64,000 nucleotides of DNA from positions 132,411,420 through 132,475,419 of the forward strand of contig CM043964.1 of the NCBI GenBank assembly GCA_014529385.2, given 5' to 3'. Made by a program: the position numbers and the translations under genes. This document shows, piece by piece, positions 21,050-31,849 of this stretch (position 1 is the first letter of the stretch; each line of letters starts with the position of its first letter). A model generated the notes under the pieces. That model had not been told where the DNA came from. It searched no databases and worked only from the letters and a program-made list of their open reading frames with translations. The DNA comes from Adiantum capillus-veneris. Lineage: Eukaryota; Streptophyta; Polypodiopsida; Polypodiales; Pteridaceae.

Positions 21050-21500
21050 GAATTTTGTAGCACAAGTGGAGTCTTTAAATCTTGCAAACTTGATTGGACT
21101 TGATGAGGATGTTCTTTATGAAATTGTGAGAAGGTTGCCTCACTCCGACTGTGTGGAACTCGAAGGAAAGGAGCTCCTAGTCAATTGCTACTTTCTCACG
21201 GCCTTCGACGAGCATGAAGATCTAGTTTTTATACAAACCGCCTGTGCGTTGGGAATTGTAGAGCAAGTGCAATTTATCACTTGGGACGTGGTTGCTCTTT
21301 TGGATCCAGAAAATGAAGTTCTAGAGATTTCTGTTTATCGCCTTAGCTTTGAAGAATTTCAACCCTTCTTAGAGCTCATCAATACTCTACCTTTTTGTTT
21401 TGATCAAACAAATCGAGACCTTATTGAAGCTTGGATAGCTGAAGAAGAAAACCTAAAGTGGTATTTTCTTACTTCTTCATTTGCAGGCGAGTGGTTCTAA
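21050..21500 (+). CDS. ORF B2, copy 2 (leader protein, unknown)
   Basis: The ORF is open from 21018 to the stop at 21498-21500, with no methionine codon in frame. It is the B-family paralogue of B1, with C-terminal core YRLSFEEFQPFLELIN and LPFCFDQTNRDL. It is rich in acidic residues. Its end (tcatttgcag/gcgag) also looks like a splice acceptor, so additional splicing towards gag is conceivable. It is nearly identical in copy 1. Role unknown. Confidence 0.6.
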
Positions 21501-21549
21501 ATCTCTATTGTATCCCTTATCGTAACTCATGTTGTAATCTTTCATAATA

Positions 21550-23178
21550 ATGGAGAGCCAACGCCAAATGTCTGGATATCCTCTTTTCTTTGGAGAGCCT
21601 GGAGAGGATGCAGAATTATTTTTAGCAAATTTCAAGATGTCTTGCCGTATCTAGAGGATAGTAACCGATCAAGAACGTGTAGAAATGTTTGAGGTGGTCC
21701 TTAGGAAAGATGCTAGTACTTGGTTTGACTCTTTGCCTGAGGAAGTTAAGGGGAATTACACAGAAGTTTTGAATCGTTTTAAGAGATACTTCTTTGATCC
21801 CCAAAACACTCAAAAACTATGGCAAGACATTGTTTCTCATAAGCAAAAAGACTTAGATGACTACTACTTGTACAAGCAAGAGTTTCTACATCTTTGGGCT
21901 CTATGGATACGAAATGTTTCTAACCCTGGTGATGGTGCAGAATTTTTAAAGAAGGAGAGGTTCATAGCCGGACTCTTTCCTGACCTTAAGGTAAAAGTTC
22001 AGGCGGGTGCACCTGCTACTTTTGATGCAACGGAAACTAGGGCTGCTGAGAAATATAGGAAACTCAAGTGCTTAAGGGGAGAGGTTCCAATAGAAGGTCT
22101 TAGACCCAAAGGTAAGTCACAAGCATCAACATCGAGGGAGCTTCCTGAGGTAACGGCGGAAGTAATTGAGAAGTTAAATGAATCTTTAAGCAGCTTGTCA
22201 ATTCACCTGGCACAAGCTGTAGGTCCAAAGGGACAAGCAAAGAAGTCTGAAGAGCGAGATCCACGACCTAGGAGAGTCTTGCAATGTTGGAATTGCGGAG
22301 AGTCTGGACATGGGATGTATAATTGTCCTTGGCCCCGTGGAGAGCCAGGGAGACCTAACTTGAATTACCCAGTGATGAATGCAGGAGAAGGAGATGGTCA
22401 ACAACCAAGGCTTCTACAAAGGCCAAATGGACCAAGACCACCTCCACAAGGGGTAGAAGGAGTTCCACCTTTGCCAGATCCAAATGTGCATGTGGTAGAG
22501 GTGACAAATTCAAATGAGGTTGACATGGAAGCCAATGGCATTAAGCGTGGCCGAGGGAAAGGTAAAGAGAAAGAAGGAGTCACATCACAGAGTGACCATG
22601 GACAAGGCAAAAAGGCAAAGGAGACCAAGGAAACCAAGAGGACTCGACGTCGTATCAACCTCCAAGACTTCCCTCTTGGACATGGTATGGCTCCGTACAA
22701 CTTGTTGGAAGACATGAGAGGTAAGGGTCCTGATATTTCATGGCCTCAATTTCTTGCATTATGTCCACAAGTAAGGAGGGATTTAACAAGGGCAGTTAGC
22801 ACTAGGAGAAAGGTAAAAGAGAGTGTGCCTGTTGTAAAAATTGCACAAGCTGAAATGAATGAGGACATTACACCGGTGCTAGACTGTTACATCAAAGGAA
22901 GATTGGTTAGGAAAGGTCTAGTGGATGGGGGTGCACAAATTTGCATCATGACAGAGGGACTCATGCAAATACTAGGCATGCACATCCATGAGACACCTGA
23001 AATCAAAGTCAAGATGGCAAACAATAGCAAGGCTAGGTGTGTAGGGATTTGTAAAAATGTCTTTGTAGAGGCCTTTGGCATTAAGAAAGCGGTGGATTTT
23101 TATGTTATGTCGACCAAGGGAAGTGGTTATCCATTTATCCTAGGAAGACCATGGCTAATGAAAATGCGAGCTTTGTAG
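21550..23178 (+). pseudogene. Gag-protease, copy 2, one nonsense codon
   Basis: Same product as 11919-13547: Gag core, CCHC knuckle, basic linker, protease with VDGGA and a FILGRPW C-terminal motif. The Lys codon of copy 1 near residue 35 is TAG here (21652-21654), so only a product starting at a later codon (for example Met 21685) could be made. The terminal TAG before the RT region is shared with copy 1. Confidence 0.88.
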
Positions 23179-23238
23179 GATTGGGAGAGTGGAAAGCTAA
23201 TTTGCAGGAATGACAATCACAAGAAGGTTGTCTTTGAC

Positions 23239-23738
23239 ATGAAGGAGCAACGCCAAGAGGAGCTCCATGAAGAATCATCTCGAAGTGAGACGGAAGAAGA
23301 TTGGACTGAAAACACTTCAGAAGAAGAAAGTAGCGGCAACATTACTGAAGAGGAGTCCTCCATTGAAGTCATGGGGGTAAGGTTTAAGCCAAACAACCAG
23401 GAGACCTCTTCTCGAGGTTTGGAAGAGGTAGGTTCCCAAGAGAACCAAAAGGTGGAAGATGAAGGAATGCTGGAAGGTATGCTATCAACAACACTTACAA
23501 AGGATGAAAGAGAGGAGTTCAAATGTGTGCTAAGGAAATTTCCGAGGCTTTTTGCTAAAGACTACACCAATGTGCGTGGAGTAGATGTTGTTCAACACAA
23601 GATTGAGTTGAAGCCAGAGGCCACACCTAAGGCTCAAAAGCTACGAAGGCTAGGAGTCATTAAGGAGAAGGCTCTACTCAAGGAGGTAAGAAAGCTTCTA
23701 GTAGCAGGTTTCATTTATCCAGTGGAGAATTCAGAGTG
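23239..23738 (+). pseudogene. Protease-RT linker, copy 2, ends in frameshift
   Basis: This is the acidic linker and RT N-terminal flank as in copy 1. At about 23738 one base is missing relative to the frame needed for RT (copy 1 has the full length but a TGA at the same codon). The frame then runs out of register to 23862. Confidence 0.8.
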
Positions 23739-24215
23739 GTCTCTCCCGTTGTTGTCACTCCTAAGAAAAACGGCAAGTGGAGGGTGTGTGTGGATTATCG
23801 TCCACTTAATGAGGCAACAAAAAGAGATCACTTTCCCCTCCCATTTCAGGATGAGATACTAAATGAAGTAGCTGGTCATGAGAAGTACACTGTGTGTGAT
23901 GGCTACTCGGGTTACTTTCAAATAGGTATCGCATTGGAGGATCAATTGAAAACAACCTTTATCACTCCTTGGGGTTGTTATGCTTTTAGAGTCATGCCAT
24001 TTGGCCTGACAAATGCTACTGCAACTTTCCAACGCTTCATGAACATGGTGTTTCAAGCATTCTTTGGAAAGTCCATTAGGGTTTTTATTGATGATTTTTG
24101 CATTTATAGCTCAAAATCATTGCATCTACAAAGGGTAGAAGAAGGTTTAAAGAAGCTCCATGACATGGGAGGTCAACTCAACCCCGACAAGTGTCACATA
24201 GTGAGGATGAAGTGA
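23736..24215 (+). pseudogene. Reverse transcriptase, copy 2, between two frameshifts
   Basis: The RT fingers/palm (VCVDYRPLN, PFGLTNATATFQ, FIDD) are intact within this 159-codon segment. A second one-base deletion (near 24202, cacatagtgagg versus cacatagatgagg in copy 1) moves the frame again, so RT is split from its thumb and the RNase H domains. Confidence 0.85.
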
Positions 24216-26827
24216 TCTTGCTTGGTCACAAGGTTTCCTATAAAGGCATTGAGGTGGATCCTTCAAAGGCAAAGGCTCTTATTGAGCTCCCCTCACCCAA
24301 GAATCTCAAAGAGGTCATATCATTCATTCAAAAAGTGAAGTATATGTCACGCTTTATTCACTTAGCTTCGGAGTTGCTTCATCCTTTGCAAAAGTTGACA
24401 CAACAAGTAGAATTTGCATGGTCTGATGAGCTTGAAGAGTACTTTTGTAACATTAAAGTCATTTTGTCAGAGCTACCAACACTCATGCCTCCTTGTTGGG
24501 AGTACACATTCTTTGTTAGCTCTAGTGCTGGGAAAGAAACAATTGGTGCTGTGTTGCTACAACAAGATCCCCACAGTACAAGGATGCGACCCATCTACTT
24601 TGCTAGTAGGGTCATGAATGCTTTGGAGAGAGACTACACAGAAGCAGAACTCATGATGCTTTCTCTCATGTTTGCGGTGAGAAAGTTTAGATCCTACCTG
24701 CTACCAAAACCTTTTGTAATTCTCACTGCAGAAAATTTGTTCCCTTGGGTGTCATCTCAAATGAATCTTAGTACTAGGATCTCAAAGTGGATTATGGAGT
24801 TGCAAGAGTTTCAATACTCTTTCAAGGTAGAAGATAGTGTGCGTGCACAATTGGCAGAGATTCTCACTTATAGGGTGCACGAAAAGGAGATTAAGGTGCC
24901 TGAAGTAAAGACCCTACCATTGCCACCACCAAAAAGTATTCCTAATGCTTTTACCTTGTTCTTTGATGGAGCTTTTCGGCGAGCCACAGGAAAAGCAGGG
25001 GGAGGGCTAGTGTTGCTCAACCCAAGTGGAGAGGTGGTCATGAAAGAGAAGTTCAATCTACCAAGTTCAGCTAGCAACAATGAAGCAGAATACGACACAC
25101 TAATTCATGGTTTGAAGATGTGCATTGGCCAAGGGATACAACGTCTCATGGTAAAAGGAGATGCACTTCTCATTGTTAAACAGATTTTAGGCATTTGGGC
25201 ATGCAAGAATGAAAGCTTAAGGACAAAAGTTCATGCCATTCGTAGGCTATTTAATCAATTTGAGGAGGTGCAATTATATCATATTCCTAGGAAACAAAAT
25301 GAAGATGCTGATTTACTTGCACAACAAGCCGTTGCATGTGTAAATAAAGAAGTGCAGGTCATCATGGTGGCGGCTGCTGTGAAGCAACCGAGGTACCAGG
25401 GATTGGCTTCATTGGCTCCCATCATTGGCTACATTTTGGAGGGTGAGTTTCCACCAGACTTCACAAAAGCTCAGAAGAGGAGACTCATGAAGAAGGCAAG
25501 TTTCTATCTCTTCCTAGAAGGCTCCCTCTATCAAAGAGGGAAGGATCAAGTGTGCAGAAGAGTACCAACTATCGAGGAAATTCCAGCCATTCTAAAAGGT
25601 TTGCATGAAGAGGCATGTGGTGGTCATTTTGCCCAAGAATCAACTGTGAAGAAGATTTTTCTTGTGGGGTATGTTTGGCCAAGCTTGCATGTGGATGTTC
25701 AACATTGGTGTAAAAGCTGTCACAATTGTCAGATAAATGGAAATAGAAGGTTGGTGCATGGCCCGAGGCAAATAGTGCTTGCAAATGGACCCTTTGAAAA
25801 GTGGGGCATTGATGCTATGGGTCCTCTACCTAGGACAAAAAATGGTAAACTCTACATTCTAGTGGCTGTAGACTATATGACTAGGTGGGTGGAAGCTCAA
25901 AGTCTGGCAAGAGTGAATGAGAGGACAGTTAGCAAGTTTGTGTACGATCACATTTGTTGCAGATTTGGCACACCTTTGGAGATTGTTTCTGATAATGGTC
26001 CAGGGTTTAGGAAGGGCTTGCTCACAGAAGTCTGTGAAGTACTTCACATTCTACATCATCACAGTACACCCTACTATCCCCAATCAAATGGTTTGGTAGA
26101 AAAAGCTAATGGTGTCATTGCAGGCATCATTAGAAAGATGGTGAAAAACAAGACAAAGTTGTGGGATGACTTCTTGGATGGTGCCTTGTGGGCGTATCGA
26201 ACCACATATAGGGAAGCCACGGAGTTCACACCATTTCACTTGGTCTATGGTCAAGAGGCTTTACAGCCAATTGAACTAAACATTCCAACAATGCGACTTC
26301 ATGGCAAATCAGCACAAGATGATCAAGAAGCATGGATGGATCGACTTGTTACCTTAGCTGAGCTTGAGTGGAAAAGAGAAGCAGCATACGAGTGCTACAA
26401 GAGGAAAGCTACGCAGGCAAAGGAGAAGCTTGACAAGAAACTAAAGGACAAAGGCATCAATGAAGGAGATCTGGTGCTAAGGTATGACAATCGACTCGAT
26501 AATTGTTTTGATGCCAAGTTTGAAACTAGATGGCAAGGGCCATACATAGTCAAGAAGGCTTTCAATTCAAGTTACTATCAGCTTATGGACTTGAATGGTA
26601 AAGAGCACTCCAGGAAAGTAAACGGGCATCGCTTGAAGCCCTATTTGAGTCGCCTTCTACCAAAGGATCTACCAAAGATCTGTCAAAAGGCCACTGTCTC
26701 ATGTAAGTATTGTTACATGAAGCATGAGTGTAACTCTAGCCAAAATTCCGAGGGGCCAAACAATGAAGATCTTGTCAAGGACTCTGAAGCACTCTCTTTG
26801 GAAAAGATGCTCTATGATGGTACATGA
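24203..26827 (+). CDS. RT thumb-RNase H-aRNase H-integrase, copy 2
   Basis: The open frame starts after the second deletion and resumes the polyprotein. It contains the RT thumb, the first RNase H with Ser and Ala at catalytic Asp positions, the archaeal-type second RNase H with its acidic residues, and integrase with HHCC and DDE. Differences from copy 1 are few (for example A/V, Q/H, T/A, R/C, S/G). It ends just before the polypurine tract. It can be expressed only as part of a frameshifted polyprotein, so it is probably not functional alone. Confidence 0.88.
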   Translation, partial: EDEVILLGHKVSYKGIEVDPSKAKALIELPSPKNLKEVISFIQKVKYMSRFIHLASELLHPLQKLTQQVEFAWSDELEEYFCNIKVILSELPTLMPPCWEYTFFVSSSAGKETIGAVLLQQDPHSTRMRPIYFASRVMNALERDYTEAELMMLSLMFAVRKFRSYLLPKPFVILTAENLFPWVSSQMNLSTRISKWIMELQEFQYSFKVEDSVRAQLAEILTYRVHEKEIKVPEVKTLPLPPPKSIPNAFTLFFDGAFRRATGKAGGGLVLLNPSGEVVMKEKFNLPSSASNNEAEYDTLIHGLKMCIGQGIQRLMVKGDALLIVKQILGIWACKNESLRTKVHAIRRLFNQFEEVQLYHIPRKQNEDADLLAQQAVACVNKEVQVIMVAAAVKQPRYQGLASLAPIIGYILEGEFPPDFTKAQKRRLMKKASFYLFLEGSLYQRGKDQVCRRVPTIEEIPAILKGLHEEACGGHFAQESTVKKIFLVGYVWPSLHVDVQHWCKSCHNCQINGNRRLVHGPRQIVLANGPFEKWGIDAMGPLPRTKNGKLYILVAVDYMTRWVEAQSLARVNERTVSKFVYDHICCRFGTPLEIVSDNGPGFRKGLLTEVCEVLHILHHHSTPYYPQSNGLVEKANGVIAGIIRKMVKNKTKLWDDFLDGALWAYRTTYREATEFTPFHLVYGQEALQPIELNIPTMRLHGKSAQDDQEAWMDRLVTLAELEWKREAAYECYKRKATQAKEKLDKKLKDKGINEGDLVLRYDNRLDNCFDAKFETRWQGPYIVKKAFNSSYYQLMDLNGKEHSRKVNGHRLKPYLSRLLPKDLPKICQKATVSCKYCYMKHECNSSQNSEGPNNEDLVKDSEALSLEKMLYDGT

Positions 26828-26839
26828 ATATACCATCAT

Positions 26840-26855
26840 CCAGGGGGAGGGCTAA
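26840..26855 (+). promoter_or_regulatory. Polypurine tract, copy 2
   Basis: ccagggggagggctaa directly abuts the right LTR. It is identical to copy 1. Confidence 0.85.
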
Positions 26856-29235
26856 TGATAGCCGTTTTTCGGCTCTTTGTAATTGCCACAGTGAGTTACC
26901 TCACCCTACCAAAATCACCCAAACACTGTGGCTATCCCTACCATTTCACTGTACATAGGCGTGCGTGAGTCATGGGACTTTTTCCATATCTTCTTAAAAA
27001 AACCCTCAATTAGCTAGTCATTGGGCTAGTTGAGCCCAAAAAAAAAATAAAAATAATAATAAAAAAATAAGTATATTATGGTCCATGCGTATGTAAATAT
27101 TTCTTTGTATATAGGGCCTAAATAAAAGATTTTTTCATAATTATTTTGATATTTATTTAAATATTTCTACCTAGGTGTGTGTTATTTATGCTCTGTACAT
27201 TGCCTCACCATTACCACAATTTTTCTTACCATTTTTCATACTCTTTATTCCATATAGAAATATTTTCATGTAAGCTTCTCTTATATTTGGTGTAACTCCA
27301 CCCCAACAAAAATCCAAAAAAACTAGTTTTATTTATGTGTATATTTTTTCACTATTGTGATTTTTCCCTTCCTTCATCTATTTTGTTTTTTTTTCTAAAA
27401 AATTAGAACACCAAAAATATTTATCTTTTATGGTAGCCTCATAATGAGAGAGATTTCTTTTGACCCCTTTATAGTTTTTCCACTTATATTATTTATATTT
27501 GACATGTACATATTTTTTAGACCCCTCAATATTTGATTTTCGTAGTTGTACTATTCACTTATATCATGATTTCAACAATATCTTCAATTATAGACCTACC
27601 AAATAAGGTCAAGGGTAGGTGGCATGCATACATGCACTATGGAGGGCTCACTCTTGGACGTATTCAAAAGAATCATCCACAGAAGGACCCCACAAGGACC
27701 TTGTGCAGTGGAAAAAAACGGTCGGTTTTGCTGAATTTTTAAAGTTCACTTGCTCTCCGAATTTGAAAAGGTGATACAAACAAAAGTTGTAGCTCGTGAG
27801 CTGAACTTTTGCCTCAAATTTTTTCATATTTTTTTGAGCTACGAGCTGTGAGCTATGATTTTATTAGTGGACCCCAGTTTTCCCATGCTATGCAGCCACA
27901 CTCTCTCTTCCACTTTATCATTTTCCTCTTTCACACACACTTCTCCACTCATCATCCCCACCTCTCTCACCACTCCTCTCTGCACCCTACTCACCTTCTC
28001 CTCAACCTTGAAGAATAAGAGAAACTATGGTGAACTCATACCTCCCACACACAATTCCATTCCAAAATTGACCACCTAGTCTCATTTTTCCTCCTCCAAA
28101 TTACCCATATCTATCAAAAAACCACAAAATTCAGCCTCTTCTCTTAAAAGACAGCATCATGGTGGTTGATTACTCAGCTTCAATTACCTTGTCTCTCAAG
28201 GAAGGTCAAGAGTGGAGAAAAAATGTACCGTCAAAGCTAGTGGACCGTCAACAAGCGTCAAAATCGGCCCTACTCAAGACACTTGGAGCATCAACCTTGT
28301 AAGAAAGCCACCTTTTCTTACCTCTTAAGAGTTTTTCTTCCTTATTTGTATCCTACATGGATACTCCCATTGTAAATATCCAATTCCATTTGTAAATTAA
28401 TACTAACTCTACTAACACTAACCCACTATGAAAAGTCCTATCACCTCCATTTCTCTCCTCTCTCTTTCCTCACCAACTTCTTGATAATTCCAAGCAAAAG
28501 AAATTAGATAAATTGCTGAAAATCTAACCCAACCATGGTTAGAGGAGTAACCCTAGCCTTCAAAATTGCTATAAAAGGAGGGTGTAGCTAGCACAAAAAG
28601 GGGGAGCCATAAGCAAGAGCACTATGCTATAGCTTGAGAAGCCAAGCTCAACCTCTCTAGAAGGAGCTCTTGAGTGAAAGCTCATTGTCTTATGCATGTG
28701 CATGTGTTGTAATAGGGGATTAGCAAGGGAACTCTATGCCATTGTAAGAGAGAGAGTGATCATTCAATTGAGAGTAGGAAATCTATCATTTCTCCTACTA
28801 GTGTAAGCCCAACATTCGCTGAATCAAGGAGGGTGGATTTGGACTAAGCTTGGATACTTTGTCTCCCTTCCAACGGGAAGTAATGGACAACAATGATGCG
28901 TAAGTGTCTTGGTGTTTTTTGTTAAGTTCTTGATAGCTTGTCTCTGGTGTTGTCATCAATCTAGCCATAAATCCCACATACTGTAAGAGGGCGATAGCGT
29001 GGAGAGGACTCCCCTGGCCTTAAGACAGTGATTGGGGTGGCTTTTCTTGTGATGTGTTGTGGTGAAATTTACGCAAGCTATGTTGAACAAGTACTAATCT
29101 CACTTTGATTTGTCATGACAGATTTGTAAGAAGGTATTAATGCAACAAGCACCCCCTCCCCCTTTCTCTCTCTTTCTTAAATATATAGTTGTGTTTGCTT
29201 GATCATTGCCGATACGTTTCAAAGCAGCCCGAGCA

Positions 29236-29274
<39 letters not shown>

Positions 29275-29532
29275 TTTAGTGTGTGAGAGTATTCCATTGG
29301 TGTTAGGGTTAGTGTAAATTCCTTGCTTGTTTGTGGGTTGCTCTAACGATTCTCCTCTTTTGCGTCCTAGTTCGCTCTTAAACTAGGTGGTGCCCCTTGT
29401 GTAGTTGGGATTTGGCTGTGGGTTTGTTGTTTTGGTTTGAGTTGTGTTGTGCCCCAACCCCATTGAGCAGCACGGGAGCCTTGAAGGGTGTCTAGAGGCC
29501 ACTCTTCTTGTTGCCCGCCCCGGACCGCCTCA
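26856..29532 (+). repeat. Right LTR of the Tat-like tandem (2677 bp)
   Basis: It is bounded by TGATAG and CCTCA and matches 17227-19895. The CT tract is longer here (16 versus 12 units, 29239-29270). TATAAAAG is at 28570. Sequence after 29532 (ccgcaagtgagtag) is unrelated to the leader, confirming the LTR border. Confidence 0.92.
28570..28577 (+). promoter_or_regulatory. TATA box of right LTR
   Basis: TATAAAAG, equivalent to 18941 in the central LTR. It could drive transcription into the flank at 29.5 kb. Confidence 0.6.
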
Positions 29533-29984
29533 CCGCAAGTGAGTAGATGCACAAGCTCATCACCACCATTGTTTCCAAGCCCACAATGAAGAGACCTTGA
29601 TTGTATTTCTACACTCCATATAGCTACACATAAGTAGATAAACGTTGATTGGGATGATCAACATTCACTAATGCACATAGACGCAACGTCTCCTCGTTGG
29701 TGCTACTCAAAACATGGATCAAAAGCACTTGCTCTAGCACCCTTAGAGCATAGAGGTTGCACAAGAAAACAAAACCATGAATGACAGAGGCATAACATCA
29801 AGGACAATTGGGATGACAAACATGTATTACGACAAAGATAATTGATGTAGCATTGAGACTTGCAAGTTCTTGAAACCTCTCCACACACAAGAAGTTTCTG
29901 ACAGTTTCCCTTTTGGGAAAGAGGTCCTCTTTCCCTGGTTTTTCCCATAGTTTCCAACATCATAAGCTTTTGCAGTTAATGTAT
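29533..29984. other. Flanking DNA, no gene seen
   Basis: No motif-bearing ORF. An 86-codon - strand open frame (29963-29703) has no recognisable content. The first bases flank the Tat-like LTR and show no target-site duplicate of the sequence before 11098. Confidence 0.4.
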
Positions 29985-30130
29985 ATGTTTTTCAATGAAA
30001 AGATATTGTATCACGTCGAAAGTGATGCGAGTTTGGTTGTATGATTGTCAAAACAAAGACAAATAAGAGTTCAATGTCGGTGTATCTCAATGCACTATAG
30101 ACAAATAGAAATCAAAACAATTGAGAATTT
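29985..30130 (+). pseudogene. hAT transposase C-terminal tail fragment
   Basis: DNA-level similarity to the hAT coding end at 49690-49840 is clear (shared segments such as gaaaagatattg.atcac, ggttgtatgattgtcaaaa and ggtgtatctcaatg). The frame is broken. This is the tail of another hAT copy just upstream of the hAT N-terminus at 30.93 kb. Confidence 0.6.
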
Positions 30131-30139
30131 GGAGAGTCA

Positions 30140-30920
30140 TGCTCATTGCAACGAAGCCATTGGTCCATATGAGGGCTGAAGTTGGTTTTAGAAGATGAGC
30201 ATATGTAAATGACAAGTCGATAGTCAAGGGTCGGATGCCCTGTACTAGTGTACTAGGTATGTAAAGATCTTTGAAGTCTTGTATTTTTTACCATCATAGA
30301 TTTGAGCTGATATACATTTTTACTGCACAATATAAGAGCTATAATCCTTAATTGGGTGAGAAGAGCTTTTATATATTGAATTGGATGTATAAGGGGGCTA
30401 CAATCCTTGGCTAGGTACAAGTAGTCCTCAATTGTGTGACTGTATTGAAGATTTCTTTGCGTTGTTTCATGCATTGGTTTATATAGAGAGTGTAGTATGT
30501 ATTATGAAAGATTGTCAGTGCATGACATGACCAATCATAGATATTATTTCTTTCGTGTGTGTTTTGAAAATAAGTGACATCGTTTCAGTGTAGAAGTTGA
30601 TTATTCTTTGTAGCATTTGAAAATATATGTGTCTTATTGTTTGCAAGTCAAAGAGGATGTATAAATAATCATCATAATATTAACTGCATTGAGAAATGCA
30701 TAGCATTGTTGTATTTATACTGCCATGCAAAGAGTGCATTGCAATGTGTATGTTTGCTCACAACATATATAATTGATATGTGGATTGACTAGAGTGCATT
30801 GCAAATCTCATATTGCGCAGATTTGATTACTTCGTTAGTGATTGGTTTTTTCATTATATTGAAGAGAAAAAAAATGGTTTAAAAGTTGAACATCTAGTTC
30901 TTATGCCCTCAGTTTTAAAT
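30140..30920. other. AT-rich spacer, no gene seen
   Basis: No convincing ORF, RNA gene or LTR border. It lies between the stray hAT tail and the hAT N-terminal region and may be hAT 5' terminal sequence. Confidence 0.4.
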
Positions 30921-30928
30921 TGAAAGCA

Positions 30929-31295
30929 ATGGAGAAAAATGTCAGCACAAGTGGTACAAAGAAGCCAAAGAATAATATAAGAAAGCCCCTAGCAAAGAGT
31001 GGGATTATGCTCACAACATATGAGATTGATACATGGAGTGGCAATGTAAAATTTTTCTTCACAACCAAGAGGTGCACCACGTATTAGGGATGATTTTTTG
31101 GCTACCATTAAAAATAATTGTAGGAAAATGTGAACATCCTCAGGCACTTACAATTGCAAAGCGATTGAGAGAAGAGCTCACCAAAAAGGGTGGCAAGAGA
31201 CAACAGATTGTCTATTATGAATGCAAGTCAAGAGCAATCAGAGCCAACTATTAACTCTATTGATCATGTGGTGACACCAACTAACCTTGGAGAAC
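30929..31295 (+). pseudogene. hAT transposase N-terminal part (BED-like), interrupted
   Basis: From ATG 30929 the reading gives a Lys-rich start and W.GNVKFF..TKRC, then continues through two frameshifts into RIRDDFLATIKNNC and CEHPQALTIAKRLREEL. This resembles the BED-finger region of DUF659-type hAT transposases. The last frame (through INSIDHVVTPTNLGE) is cut at 31295 by the LTR element 31296-48103 and resumes in frame at 48109. Frameshifts mean the gene was decaying as well as interrupted. Confidence 0.6.
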
Positions 31296-31525
31296 TGTGG
31301 GCTTCTGCCGCACATATCAAAGCAAGGGCCTTGCCTAGCACTGTGTGCGAGCCACAAATGGATCCAAGCATGCAACTAGCCTAAACTAGTAATCTCAAAG
31401 ATGACGATGGTGTGTCACTCACCACTCTACGCTTACTGTCGTGGAGGATTCCTTGCGGCAAAGAAGAAGAAGCCACCGCTGCGCCGTGCTCAACCGCTTC
31501 GCCGCCGCCGTGCCGTCGTCACAAT

Positions 31526-31566
<41 letters not shown>

Positions 31567-31835
31567 CGCACACACACAAGGAGATGAAGAAGAAGAAGAT
31601 GCAGATGGAGCAAGAGCACTCTTCAATTGCACAAATGAAAAAATGAATGATTTTTAGGTTTAGGTGACTTTTATATGAGCTCGCCCCATTCACACTTGGG
31701 CGCCCATACTTAGCCAACTCACCCTTGAATGTTCCTGTTAGAGTGCACCTTTCATCGGCAATCACTCTTACCCTTTTCCTATTGGATCGACAAGCCCGAC
31801 CCATGACTACTAGAAGTGGATGCCAGTGGTTAACA
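31296..31835 (-). repeat. 3' LTR (540 bp) of the nested element
   Basis: It matches 47552-48103 (about 90% by eye). Read on the - strand it starts TGTTAACCACTGG and ends GCCCACA. It contains a (CT)18 tract at 31527-31562, which generates spurious Arg/Glu and Ser/Leu frames on both strands. Confidence 0.85.
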
Positions 31836-31849
31836 TGCCCCCCTTCCTG
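31836..31849 (-). promoter_or_regulatory. Polypurine tract of the nested element
   Basis: On the - strand aggaaggggggca directly precedes the TG of the 3' LTR, confirming element orientation. Confidence 0.75.

Larger units (their letters stand above)
17227..29532 (+). mobile_element. Tat/Ogre-like LTR retrotransposon, copy 2 (full length)
   Basis: This is a complete 12.3-kb element: LTR 17227-19895, primer-binding site 19899, ORFs A1, A2, B1, B2, gag-protease, RT-RH-aRH-IN, polypurine tract 26840-26855, LTR 26856-29532. It is not autonomous as it stands: gag has a nonsense codon (21652) and RT two one-base deletions (about 23738 and 24202). No target-site duplication flanks it, because its left side is copy 1's internal region. 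The arrangement internal-LTR-internal-LTR is expected from unequal recombination between LTRs of two copies. Confidence 0.9.
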
